Source of the DNA: Acinetobacter piscicola
Lineage (GTDB): Bacteria; Pseudomonadota; Gammaproteobacteria; Pseudomonadales; Moraxellaceae
Length of the DNA: 64,000 nucleotides
NCBI RefSeq assembly: GCF_002233755.1
Contig: NZ_NIFO01000005.1
Span: 62,001 to 126,000 of the forward strand
Reading direction: 5' to 3'
Below, piece by piece: positions 35,730 to 43,872 of this stretch. Each line of letters opens with the position of its first letter. The first letter of the stretch is position 1. The notes under the pieces were generated by a model. It did not search any database. It was not told the origin of the DNA and was given only the letters and a program-made list of their open reading frames with translations. The translations under genes were made by a program, and so were the position numbers.

Positions 35730-37082
35730 CTATTCGATAGGTCTTAAATCTAAACGATCAATAATATAAAGCATATTTGCATCAATTCTATTTTTTTCTT
35801 TATCTAAATACTTCTGTTCTAACACACCATCCGTTTCGGAAAATGCATAATCATCATCATTTAAAACCGCTAAATGTTGATTATCAATGACCCATAAACC
35901 TTCAACTTTATCATGCGGATACTTTAATCGCTCAACCAAATCTACAACCAATGTTTTAGCGACAGGATAAATATGATATTGCGCAAGCCCTTCCCATCCT
36001 TTTTCTAAGACATATTGTTCTAAGGTTTGCCCTTCTATTAACAACCCTAAATACTCATCTTGTTTTAATTGTTCAGTTTCTTGCACAGATTCAAGTTCAG
36101 TCGCTTGCTTTAAATCAATTTTATAAACACGTTTGAAAGCTTGTGTATTATCTTTATAGAAATCATCATCACGTTCTGAGACTAAAAAGCTGTTGTTATT
36201 GAGCGCCACTATCGCGGTATTGGAGTGCACTGTTGTGTTGGCTTCTTGGCGATAAAGATATTGCGAAACTGCTTGAGTTTCAAGATTAATCATCACAATT
36301 CTAGTCAAATCTGAATTCACTACAGATTTATCAGGATTACTCATCGTAGATTGCATAATGCCTAACAAATACTTCTGATCTGGCGTGACGGTTAAACCTT
36401 CCATCCCCCTGTTTTGACGTCGATTGGCATATTCTAAAGGCAATAAATAACCAGATTTGCGACGACTATCTTGTGCATAAGCATTAATTCGATCTATTTC
36501 GATACCTTCAGCATTAAAATGCACAATATGTGGGCCGTATTCATCGCTGACCCAAAAAGTACCATCTTTTAATGCAACCAGACCTTCTGAGTCTAAGCCA
36601 AATTCATCCGTTCCATTTTCCAAAATTTGGCCATTCTGATCATAAGCAATTTCTTTGGTTGCCCCAAAATGTTGATTAGGTAAGCCCGTAATGGTTTTAC
36701 CCGTCGGATCTTTAAGTAGAATTTCTTTTATTTTGTGAATACTGCCATCTGTCTGTAACTCAAATAAACCAATCTTAGGGGTATAGCTTGGATCTAAAAA
36801 TATTTTTCCATGATCACCATTCACATCATAAGTTGTATTTGGCCCACGATCTGTCAATGCATAAAATTGATGTTTTTCAGTTGGGTGTGCTGCTATTTCT
36901 GAACCAAAACCACCACAATGAATTTCAATAAAATGACCTTGTTTCGCACCATCTGGAATATTGTGAATATTTAAAATATCGTAAGGTAGTTGAACGCCTT
37001 GAGAGAACTTTTTATATAAATTGTCGGCTGGATAATTTTCAATTTCTTGCTGACCCATTTGATCGAATTCTGAATTTTTCAT
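35730..37082 (-). CDS. Esterase-like-activity-of-phytase family protein, 450 aa
   Basis: A beta-propeller-type protein of the 'esterase-like activity of phytase' family. Family segments: GGFGSEIAAHPTEKHQFYAL, YALTDRGPNTTYDVNGDHGK, FGLDSEGLVALKDGTFWVSD, EYGPHIVHFNAEGIEIDRIN, NRGMEGLTVTPDQKYLLGIM and NSFLVSERDDDF. The N-terminus has no clear Sec signal (MKNSEFDQMGQQEIENYPAD), whereas many relatives are exported. A lost signal or a cytoplasmic form is possible. Substrate unknown; phosphoesters or lactones by family. It converges with the asparaginase gene and shares its terminator. Confidence 0.82.
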   Translation of the reverse strand: MKNSEFDQMGQQEIENYPADNLYKKFSQGVQLPYDILNIHNIPDGAKQGHFIEIHCGGFGSEIAAHPTEKHQFYALTDRGPNTTYDVNGDHGKIFLDPSYTPKIGLFELQTDGSIHKIKEILLKDPTGKTITGLPNQHFGATKEIAYDQNGQILENGTDEFGLDSEGLVALKDGTFWVSDEYGPHIVHFNAEGIEIDRINAYAQDSRRKSGYLLPLEYANRRQNRGMEGLTVTPDQKYLLGIMQSTMSNPDKSVVNSDLTRIVMINLETQAVSQYLYRQEANTTVHSNTAIVALNNNSFLVSERDDDFYKDNTQAFKRVYKIDLKQATELESVQETEQLKQDEYLGLLIEGQTLEQYVLEKGWEGLAQYHIYPVAKTLVVDLVERLKYPHDKVEGLWVIDNQHLAVLNDDDYAFSETDGVLEQKYLDKEKNRIDANMLYIIDRLDLRPIE

Positions 37083-37170
37083 TGTTTACTCTAATTTAAT
37101 TTTAATCTTTTTTATCATATATAAATCTCACAACAACCACACTTATACATTTGTGAATACTTCTATAAAA

Positions 37171-37192
37171 AAAAGAGGCTTTCGCCTCTTTT
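37171..37192. terminator. Terminator hairpin downstream of tsaD
   Basis: AAAAGAGGC / GCCTCTTTT stem with a TTTC-type loop, A-rich before and T-rich after, so usable on both strands. Confidence 0.75.
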
Positions 37193-37207
37193 AATAAAAT
37201 TTTTTAA

Positions 37208-37384
37208 TAGATATCTTGAAAAGTCAAAAATGATCGAAAATTCCTTCTCCCTCTGGGAGAAGGTTAGGATGAGGGAGATTTATCATATAAATCCTCACCT
37301 TCTTACGCGTAATAACGCTTATCCTTTAAAATGAAAGAGAACTTCCAATATAAATATATGTTCAGCACAACTCGCCCTTATGCA
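37208..37384 (-). repeat. Intergenic repeat, family 2, copy B (inverted relative to copy A)
   Basis: The reverse complement aligns with 34247-34392: GCATAAGGGCGAG, GAACATATATTTATA, TTTTAAAGGATAAG, then an extra ~30 bases containing TCCCTCATCCTAACCTTC, then GAGAAGGAATTTTCGATCAT and CAAGATATCTAT. It has its own CCTTCTCCC/GGGAGAAGG palindrome (37243-37263), which copy A lacks. Confidence 0.65.
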
Positions 37385-37407
37385 AGAAACCAATCAAAAG
37401 TTCAAAA

Positions 37408-38418
37408 TTATTCAGGCTTGGTCAATTCTGTCATTGGCCAACGTGGTGTAGTCGTTACAGATAAACCATCATTTTGCCCTGCTTTTAAACGTTGATAACC
37501 TGCAAATGCGATCATTGCACCATTATCAGTACACAAAGCAGGTTCTGCATAATAAACAGTACCTTTAATTTTTACTAAATCCGCTTCCAAACGTTCACGT
37601 AAACGTTTATTGGCACTGACACCACCTGCGATGACCAAACGTCTTAAACCTGTTTGTTTTAAGGCTTTGATAGATTTTTTAACCAAGGTATCAACCAAGG
37701 CTTCTTGGAAAGATGCCGCAATATCTGCATCACGTTGTTCTTCACCTAGTTTTTTTAACTGTACAGAAACTGCTGTTTTTAATCCGCTAAATGAAAAGTC
37801 TAAGCCTTGATGCAACATGGGACGAGGAAATTCAAAAGCCTCTTTATCACCTTGATCTGCCAATTTTGAAATATTTGGCCCACCTGGGTACGGTAGTTTC
37901 AGCATTTTAGCGACTTTATCAAAAGCTTCACCCGCCGCATCATCAATCGATTCACCGAGAATTTCATACTCGCCAATGCTATGTGCCGCCATCAATTGTG
38001 TATGACCACCTGATACTAACAAAGCAACAAACGGAAATTCAGGTGGATTTTCTGATAAAAGTGGCGCAAGCATATGGCCTTCCATATGATGCACGCCAAT
38101 CGCAGGTTTATCGAGTGCAAAAGCCAAAGTACGACCAAATAAAGCACCCGTCATGAGTGCTCCCATTAGACCTGGGCCTCGTGTATAAGCAATCGCATCA
38201 ATTTCAGATTTTTTCACATCACTTTGTTCAAGCAATTGATTAATCAATGGAATCAGTTTACGAACATGATCACGTGAAGCCAATTCAGGTACAACACCAC
38301 CATACTCGGCATGTAGTTTTATTTGACTATAAAGCACCTGTCCTCTTAAGCCGACTTCACTATCATAGAGCGCTAATCCTGTTTCATCACATGAAGTTTC
38401 TAAGCCAAGAACGATCAT
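37408..38418 (-). CDS. tsaD: tRNA N6-threonylcarbamoyladenosine transferase TsaD, 336 aa
   Basis: The ASKHA-fold enzyme that transfers threonylcarbamoyl to A37 of ANN-decoding tRNAs with TsaB/TsaE. It has [20 protein letters not shown] at the N-terminus, the metal site [13 protein letters not shown] (H-x-x-x-H), [37 protein letters not shown] and [18 protein letters not shown] 38418 gives the standard start; a longer upstream frame lacks conservation and runs toward the rpsU promoter. It is divergent from rpsU, the classic arrangement. Confidence 0.97.
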   Translation of the reverse strand: MIVLGLETSCDETGLALYDSEVGLRGQVLYSQIKLHAEYGGVVPELASRDHVRKLIPLINQLLEQSDVKKSEIDAIAYTRGPGLMGALMTGALFGRTLAFALDKPAIGVHHMEGHMLAPLLSENPPEFPFVALLVSGGHTQLMAAHSIGEYEILGESIDDAAGEAFDKVAKMLKLPYPGGPNISKLADQGDKEAFEFPRPMLHQGLDFSFSGLKTAVSVQLKKLGEEQRDADIAASFQEALVDTLVKKSIKALKQTGLRRLVIAGGVSANKRLRERLEADLVKIKGTVYYAEPALCTDNGAMIAFAGYQRLKAGQNDGLSVTTTPRWPMTELTKPE

Positions 38419-38564
38419 TAAACTGCCTTTTACACATTTCAAAATATTGCTAATACCATTATAGACTTGTGGTATGAGATGTAAATGAGTAAAATACTGC
38501 ACTTCACTTGTGATCTTGGGTAATTCGACCCGAGATCTTATCCATAACTTAATGAGGATTCTTC

Positions 38565-38780
38565 ATGCCACAAGTTAAATTGAAAGAAGGCGAACCAGTT
38601 GACGTAGCTATCCGTCGTTTCAAACGTTCATGCGAAAAAGCTGGTGTTTTAGCAGACGTTCGTAAACGCGAATTCTATGAGAAACCAACTCAAGAACGTA
38701 AACGTAAAAAAGCTGCTGCTGTTAAACGCTACCAAAAGAAATTGGCACGCGAATCAGTACGTACAACTCGCCTTTACTAA
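38565..38780 (+). CDS. rpsU: 30S ribosomal protein S21, 71 aa
   Basis: A small basic ribosomal protein needed for initiation. The sequence [20 protein letters not shown] followed by [20 protein letters not shown] and a Lys/Arg tail is full-length S21. AGGA lies 7 bases before the ATG. It is followed by yqeY, as in many proteobacteria where this locus is the macromolecular synthesis operon; dnaG/rpoD are not in this segment. Confidence 0.98.
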
Positions 38781-38818
38781 GATTAATTTGTGATTGATTG
38801 ACTAACTGGACCATATAA

Positions 38819-39265
38819 ATGACTACTTTAAAAGACCAAATAACTGAAGTTTTAAAAGCAACAATGCGTGCGAAAGAAATGAGTAAGTTAACGGTCATTC
38901 GTAGTCTACAGGCAGCAATCAAGCAAATCGAAGTCGATGAGCGCATTGAGCTTGACGATAGTCGGGTTCTTGCGGTCATTGAAAAGCAAATCAAACAACG
39001 TAAAGAATCGATTAAAGCCTTTGAAGGTGCTAATCGACAAGACTTAGCTAGTAAGGAACAAGCCGAGGTTGAGATTTTATCTCAATTTCTACCAGCAGCT
39101 ATGACTGAGGAAGAACTTGATTCAATCATTGCGCAAACGATTACTGCGCAAGAAGCTACTAGCATGAAAGATATGGGTAAGGTGATGAATTCTCTACGTC
39201 CGATCATAGCCGGACGTGCCGATCCTGCACAAGTTTCTGCAAAAATCAAAGCAAAACTTGGCTAA
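38819..39265 (+). CDS. yqeY: GatB/YqeY domain protein, 148 aa
   Basis: A single YqeY domain related to the C-terminal tRNA-binding domain of GatB. It is helical throughout (LKDQITEVLKATMRAKEMSK; SKEQAEVEILSQFLPAAMTE) and ends MGKVMNSLRPIIAGRADPAQ then VSAKIKAKLG. Located 38 bases after rpsU and probably co-transcribed. Its role is not defined; a tRNA-linked function is inferred from the domain. Confidence 0.93.
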   Translation: MTTLKDQITEVLKATMRAKEMSKLTVIRSLQAAIKQIEVDERIELDDSRVLAVIEKQIKQRKESIKAFEGANRQDLASKEQAEVEILSQFLPAAMTEEELDSIIAQTITAQEATSMKDMGKVMNSLRPIIAGRADPAQVSAKIKAKLG

Positions 39266-39375
39266 TCCCACTATTGTAAAGTCTGTTTTTTTGTTTGGTT
39301 TGGTCTATTTAATTTCTTATTAAAAACTATTTTGCAATGAAATGGTTTGATTGAATATTAAATAGCCCAAAATCA

Positions 39376-39907
39376 TTAAATATCTTCTACTTTTTTCTTT
39401 TCAAATTGATATCTACAAATGTCTCGTAAAACTCCATTCACTGGATTTGTTACAGATTGATATTCTATTTCTAATAATTCAAAATTTACTCGTTCACACA
39501 ATATACGTGCTGCTATTTGCAACATCTACATACGCTTTTAATTCACGAAAAGATCCTCTTGTGAATAATGTATTCACAAATAACAAAAGCGCCTGTCGCA
39601 TATAACCTTGCCTTTGATAACGAGCATTCCCCCAAAGGCCTATTGAAGCTTTATTTTCATCCCAATAAATACAATGAATATCCACAATACCTAAAAATGC
39701 ATGACTTCTTTTTGAGCGAATAACAAATACAAAATTTTCTTTATTGAGTAATACTATCAATCGAGAACAACAAAAAGCCTGTGAAGCTTCTAGATTTGGC
39801 GCTTCCAAAGCCCACGGCAAACTGGCAGGAAATCTACGCAAATCATTTAAACTTTCTTTTATTCCTATATAAATATCTACTGCGTCAGATTCTTGGACAA
39901 TATTCAA
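39376..39907 (-). pseudogene. GNAT acetyltransferase of RimJ/RimL type, frameshifted
   Basis: The intact part (39907 down to about 39509) reads as a GNAT protein: NDLRRFPASLPWALEAPNLE, FVIRSKRSHAFLGIVDIHCI, and the acetyl-CoA loop GLWGNARYQRQGYMRQALLL. It then reaches ELKAYVDVANSS, where the frame hits a stop after TYIV. Skipping one base at about 39508 restores the expected ending RILCERVNFELLEIEYQSVT and on to VEDI with a stop at 39376. That gives 176 aa in all, the usual family length. So one extra base broke the gene, or it is a sequencing error. The product would acetylate a protein N-terminus or small amine. Confidence 0.75.
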
Positions 39908-40009
39908 AACGATCTGATCATTTTCAATTTAAAACTGTGTTAAATCCATATCCTTACGCATTTATAGATTTTGCCTGATGAATAAAAAAATGCTGACTAC
40001 CCGTTTTGT

Positions 40010-40375
40010 TTAATGTAAGTCACACTGAATATTATATTTTTTTAAAATTTGCATCTCAGGTGAAACCATCACTTTGTCAATAATATTTTGTTTGGTTACT
40101 GACATGAGCGAAGGTGGCAAATCTGCACGATTTGCATCTGTCGTTTTATACATATCATCTACATATTTTTGAATCATCCCACAAAATTGTGACTGCTGTT
40201 GTGGGCTAAATTGATTTAGTTGAGGATCTAAACTACGTAAAAAAAACTTCATATCCGCATTGTATTGGTTTGAAATTTTTTCGACATCACGTACATAACG
40301 TTCTGATACGCTTGCCATAATTTGACTCGAAGATAAAACCAACAATATTGTCACAAAGATTTTTTTCATTTTCAA
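40010..40375 (-). CDS. Small exported hypothetical protein, 121 aa
   Basis: The signal peptide MKMKKIFVTILLVLSSSQIM-A is followed by SVSERYVRD, so it is periplasmic. The mature ~100 residues are helical with two cysteines (SQFCGMIQ and a C-terminal IQCDLH), perhaps one disulfide. No family recognised. It sits between the broken GNAT gene and bepA, with about 100 bases to each side. The ribosome site is weak. Confidence 0.65.
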   Translation of the reverse strand: MKMKKIFVTILLVLSSSQIMASVSERYVRDVEKISNQYNADMKFFLRSLDPQLNQFSPQQQSQFCGMIQKYVDDMYKTTDANRADLPPSLMSVTKQNIIDKVMVSPEMQILKKYNIQCDLH

Positions 40376-40473
40376 TCAATTACATTCAACAAATATTCGA
40401 GATAAATTCTAACTTTTTAATTTAAAAATAAACAGTTAAATTTGTTTAATTGGTCGGTATTCAAGACTTTCAT

Positions 40474-41931
40474 TTATATTTTAAATTTTTGCTCATCTTG
40501 CATTACCTTTAAACGCGCCTCTATTTTAGCACTCATTGCATTATTCTCTTTCGCCAAACGCTGAGCATGCAATAAAGTCTTAATAGCATTCTCCTCATCT
40601 CCACTCCAATATTGAACCTCTGATCGATTACGTAATACATTTACCGTTCGCATTGGATTAGCTTTATCTAAATTGGCGGCTTGCTGCAACAACTGCCACC
40701 CACTGATATCTCGATTATTGTTGTTAATAAAGCGATTCACCAATTGCTCTGCTTCTTTAGACTTATTTTGCCGAATATACACTTCAGCCAATTTATAGCT
40801 GAGCGCACGATTTTCGGGGGTAATTCTTTGTTTGGATACAATCACTTGATATGCATCATTTATTTTATTTTGACCTAAATAAATATCAGTTTGAATCAAA
40901 GTGACCAAAGCATGTTCCGAATTGATCTTTTTGGCTAAATTTAGCTGGATTTGGGCATTTTGATAATCTCCTCTTATGCTCTGATATTTAGCTAAGGCTA
41001 ATAAACCCTCCATATTCTTTTGACTAGCTAGCGAGTATAATTGTTCTTCCGTCGCTTGAGATGAAACCACCGCTAAATACCATTTAATAATTTCAAAATC
41101 TTGCTGACTATTACTATAGGGGATTCGAGGATATTGACTAGCTCGCAACTTAGTTTCACTCATACGTTCAGCGGTTAACGGATGTGTAGACCAAAAATCA
41201 GGGAAAAATCCGATAGGTCGATAACGCTGTTGAAGATTTTCAAAAAATTCTGGCATTCCTTCAGGATTATATCCAGCTGAATACAGATATTGCATGCCAA
41301 TTCGATCTGCCTCTCTCTCCTGACTTCGGCTATAATGCAATTCATTGTCAATAGCCAAGGCCTGAGCACCATACATTAATGCTGTTCCTGCCTCCACATT
41401 AGCCTTTGAGGCCAATACTGCACCTGCAACAAGACCAAGCAAAGATAATAAGCTTTGACCATTTATTGCTTCATTACCACGAGAAAAGTGTCTTTGAGTA
41501 ACATGTGCTATTTCATGCCCCATTACACTCGCAACTTGATCCATATTTTTAGCAGAAATTACCAATCCAGCATTTAACGCAAAAACTCCGCCAACTTGCG
41601 CAAAGGCATTAATATCAGGATCTCTTATTATCACCAACCCAATGGGTTCACCTAATTGCGTTTGGCTAACAAGGCGATTGAATATTATAAAAAATTGATC
41701 TTCAAGCCATACATCATTAATTAATGGATATTTAAATCTAATTTTACGTAAAACTTTTTCTCCTACAATCAACTCTAATTGCTTATTAATTATACCGACA
41801 CCACTTCCAATTTCAGGCACTTCTGTTTGTTGTGAAGTGCTCAAACTAAAGGAAAAGTCATCAGCTAAGCCTAACGAACTGCTTAGACAAAGGCATAGGC
41901 TCAGTAAAGTCTTCTTCAAAGGAATGCTCAA
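40474..41931 (-). CDS. bepA: Periplasmic M48 metalloprotease with TPR domain (BepA-like), 485 aa
   Basis: A chaperone/protease that monitors assembly of outer-membrane proteins such as LptD. The signal peptide ends GLA|DDFSF. The zinc motif is in VMGHEIAHVTQRHFSRGNEA (HExxH), with the downstream Glu ligand in SRSQEREADRIGMQYLYSAG. The C-terminal third is TPR-like (ISWQ-type helices, DISGWQLLQQAANLDKANPM). Length equals E. coli BepA (about 487). The frame begins with TTG at 41931; no in-frame ATG gives the signal peptide and no strong ribosome site is visible, so the precise start is uncertain by a few codons. Confidence 0.9.
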   Translation of the reverse strand: MSIPLKKTLLSLCLCLSSSLGLADDFSFSLSTSQQTEVPEIGSGVGIINKQLELIVGEKVLRKIRFKYPLINDVWLEDQFFIIFNRLVSQTQLGEPIGLVIIRDPDINAFAQVGGVFALNAGLVISAKNMDQVASVMGHEIAHVTQRHFSRGNEAINGQSLLSLLGLVAGAVLASKANVEAGTALMYGAQALAIDNELHYSRSQEREADRIGMQYLYSAGYNPEGMPEFFENLQQRYRPIGFFPDFWSTHPLTAERMSETKLRASQYPRIPYSNSQQDFEIIKWYLAVVSSQATEEQLYSLASQKNMEGLLALAKYQSIRGDYQNAQIQLNLAKKINSEHALVTLIQTDIYLGQNKINDAYQVIVSKQRITPENRALSYKLAEVYIRQNKSKEAEQLVNRFINNNNRDISGWQLLQQAANLDKANPMRTVNVLRNRSEVQYWSGDEENAIKTLLHAQRLAKENNAMSAKIEARLKVMQDEQKFKI

Positions 41932-42018
41932 TCATGGCTAACATATCAAATATAACATTGAATTTAGAACAAATTTGCAATGAAGTGTTATCTTGTTTTA
42001 ACCAAAATTCATCCTGAA

Positions 42019-42984
42019 TTAAAAATCCGAATTAACTAAATATCTTGGTGTACGGTCTTCCAAAGCATCTACTAAATTTTGATAAGCCAATTCAGCCATT
42101 TTCTTTCTCGTTTCAGTAGTTGCTGAACCAATATGCGGTAAAGTCACGACATTATCCAATTGAAATAATGGAGATTCTTGTAATGGCTCTCGCTGATAAA
42201 CATCTAAGCCTGCTGCGAAAATTTGCTTTTGTTGCAAAGCTTCAATCAAAGCCTGCTCATCGACCACTGAACCACGTGCAATATTAATAAATACTGCATG
42301 TTTTTGCATGAGCGCAAATTCTTTTGCACCCATCAAAGCTTGAGAATCATGATTTAAATCTACAGCAACAACAACAAAATCAGACTGTTGCAACAATTCT
42401 TCTAAGCTTTTATATTGCGCATTTAGTGGTTGCGCTGTTTCTAATTTTTCACGGCGATTATGGTAAATAATATTCATATTAAAACCATGAAAACCACGTC
42501 GAGCGATCGCTACACCAATATTTCCTAAACCAATAATGCCTAATGTTTTACCAAAAACATCCTGACCAAACTGAGCACTTCCAACAGTACGCTTCCACTC
42601 ACCTTGCTTCGTCCATTGATCTAAATAAGGTACTGTTCTTGCAGCACTCATTAACAATGTAAATGCTAAATCCGCTGTCGATTCTGTTAACACATGAGGT
42701 GTATTAGATAACCAAATTTTTTTCTGATTTAAATATTTCAGGTCGTAATTGTCATAACCAACACTGACAGAAGAAATTATTTTAAGTTTTTGTGCAGGCT
42801 CAAGATTTGATTCATTTAATAAACGTCCAGCGCCAATCATTGCATCTGCATCGACGACTTCTTGGCGAATTTGTTCATTAATATCACCAGCTTTCGGATT
42901 CAACACCACCACTTGATAACGGGATTCTAAACGTGCTTGAATTTCTTGATCAAATTGACTAAATACAATAACTTTTTTGCTCAT
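42019..42984 (-). CDS. 2-hydroxyacid dehydrogenase (GhrB/glycerate dehydrogenase type), 321 aa
   Basis: A cytosolic NAD(P)H-dependent D-2-hydroxyacid dehydrogenase reducing glyoxylate, hydroxypyruvate or 2-ketogluconate. The Rossmann motif is GKTLGIIGLGNIGVAIARRG; the catalytic Arg lies in FINIARGSVVDEQALIEALQ, the Glu in GLDVYQREPL, and the His in VVTLPHIGSATTETRKKMAE. AGGGAT precedes the ATG. Specificity within the family cannot be fixed by eye; the NHRREKL segment after the dinucleotide fold suggests NADPH. Confidence 0.92.
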   Translation of the reverse strand: MSKKVIVFSQFDQEIQARLESRYQVVVLNPKAGDINEQIRQEVVDADAMIGAGRLLNESNLEPAQKLKIISSVSVGYDNYDLKYLNQKKIWLSNTPHVLTESTADLAFTLLMSAARTVPYLDQWTKQGEWKRTVGSAQFGQDVFGKTLGIIGLGNIGVAIARRGFHGFNMNIIYHNRREKLETAQPLNAQYKSLEELLQQSDFVVVAVDLNHDSQALMGAKEFALMQKHAVFINIARGSVVDEQALIEALQQKQIFAAGLDVYQREPLQESPLFQLDNVVTLPHIGSATTETRKKMAELAYQNLVDALEDRTPRYLVNSDF

Positions 42985-43037
42985 ATCCCTTCTCTATTGC
43001 TTTTAAAACACTAACTTTTTAATAGCGTCTTAAATCC

Positions 43038-43757
43038 CTAATTCACTCTATTCTGCATAAATTGCCATAAGCGACGTTTTAAAACGGGCTGATCAATCAT
43101 CTCTTGCAAACTTGCCAATTGAATAATATCTGCGACTTGTACATGCGGAAGTTGTCCAAGGCTAATCACTTGGCGTTCATTTTTCAAAGCATCAATAAAA
43201 CCTTGAATATAAATATTTGCGCCTTTTCCATCTTGCAGCTGTAAAATTGGAAATGGCCACTTCAATTCATAATATTGCCCAACAATGGCATGCTGAATAT
43301 TTAACCAAAGTTTAAGTTGATCCGCTGTGAGTTGAGTGCAATTCACTAAAATCACACAACTTACAATACAAAATGCTTGTATTTCAAATGAATCTAATTG
43401 AACCGAAGGCTCTGTTTGAAAATCAATTTTCTTAGAAATTTGTGCAGTAGTGGAAGTCTCATTTTGTTGTGCGACTTGAATATTATTCTTTAATAAAGAA
43501 ACTTCTGCCTGCGGGCTTATATTTGCCTTTTCAACATTCGTTACATGTGTTTCTGCACGTTGTTGAATAGTTTGATTTTCTTGAGATAAATTCTGAGCTA
43601 AATCAAATTGAATAACACTCGTTTGCTCCAACGAAGCAATATCGCGATATAGATTATTTTGGTATAGACGTGTTTGCACATCAGACCGTGGAATCCACTG
43701 ATCGATTCCCATTGCAGCCATTAAACTGCGCTGATGTTCTTGCAAATTCACACTCAT
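43038..43757 (-). CDS. Putative DNA polymerase III psi subunit (HolD-like), 239 aa
   Basis: The N-terminus LQEHQRSLMAAMGIDQWIPR resembles the HolD motif L-x-x-L-G-I-x-Q-W-x-x-R, which binds chi. The C-terminus SLQEMIDQPVLKRRLWQFMQ resembles HolD's L-x-x-L-x-x-x-P-x-x-R-x-x-LW-x-x-I ending. In between, a Gln-rich unconserved linker (about 60-115) is followed by a folded part (KWPFPILQLQDGKGANIYIQ, GFIDAL) like the uracil-glycosylase-derived fold of psi. It is 239 aa compared with 137 in E. coli. HolD is hard to find in this genus, so the assignment is a hypothesis from motif position. The neighbour is a dehydrogenase gene, not rimI. Confidence 0.5.
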   Translation of the reverse strand: MSVNLQEHQRSLMAAMGIDQWIPRSDVQTRLYQNNLYRDIASLEQTSVIQFDLAQNLSQENQTIQQRAETHVTNVEKANISPQAEVSLLKNNIQVAQQNETSTTAQISKKIDFQTEPSVQLDSFEIQAFCIVSCVILVNCTQLTADQLKLWLNIQHAIVGQYYELKWPFPILQLQDGKGANIYIQGFIDALKNERQVISLGQLPHVQVADIIQLASLQEMIDQPVLKRRLWQFMQNRVN

Positions 43758-43872
43758 TACGGATTCAATACTATTTATTCCAATGACTATTTTAACGCTC
43801 TTTTCATGCTTTTGTTGAGCTTCTCACAAGAAAATAGTCAAATACTGTAAATTTATTCATCAAGTAAATAAA

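Larger units (their letters stand above)
37083..37407. other. Intergenic region between tsaD and phytase-like gene
   Basis: 325 bases holding the terminator hairpin at 37171-37192 and repeat family 2 copy B (37208-37384). No gene. Confidence 0.6.
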
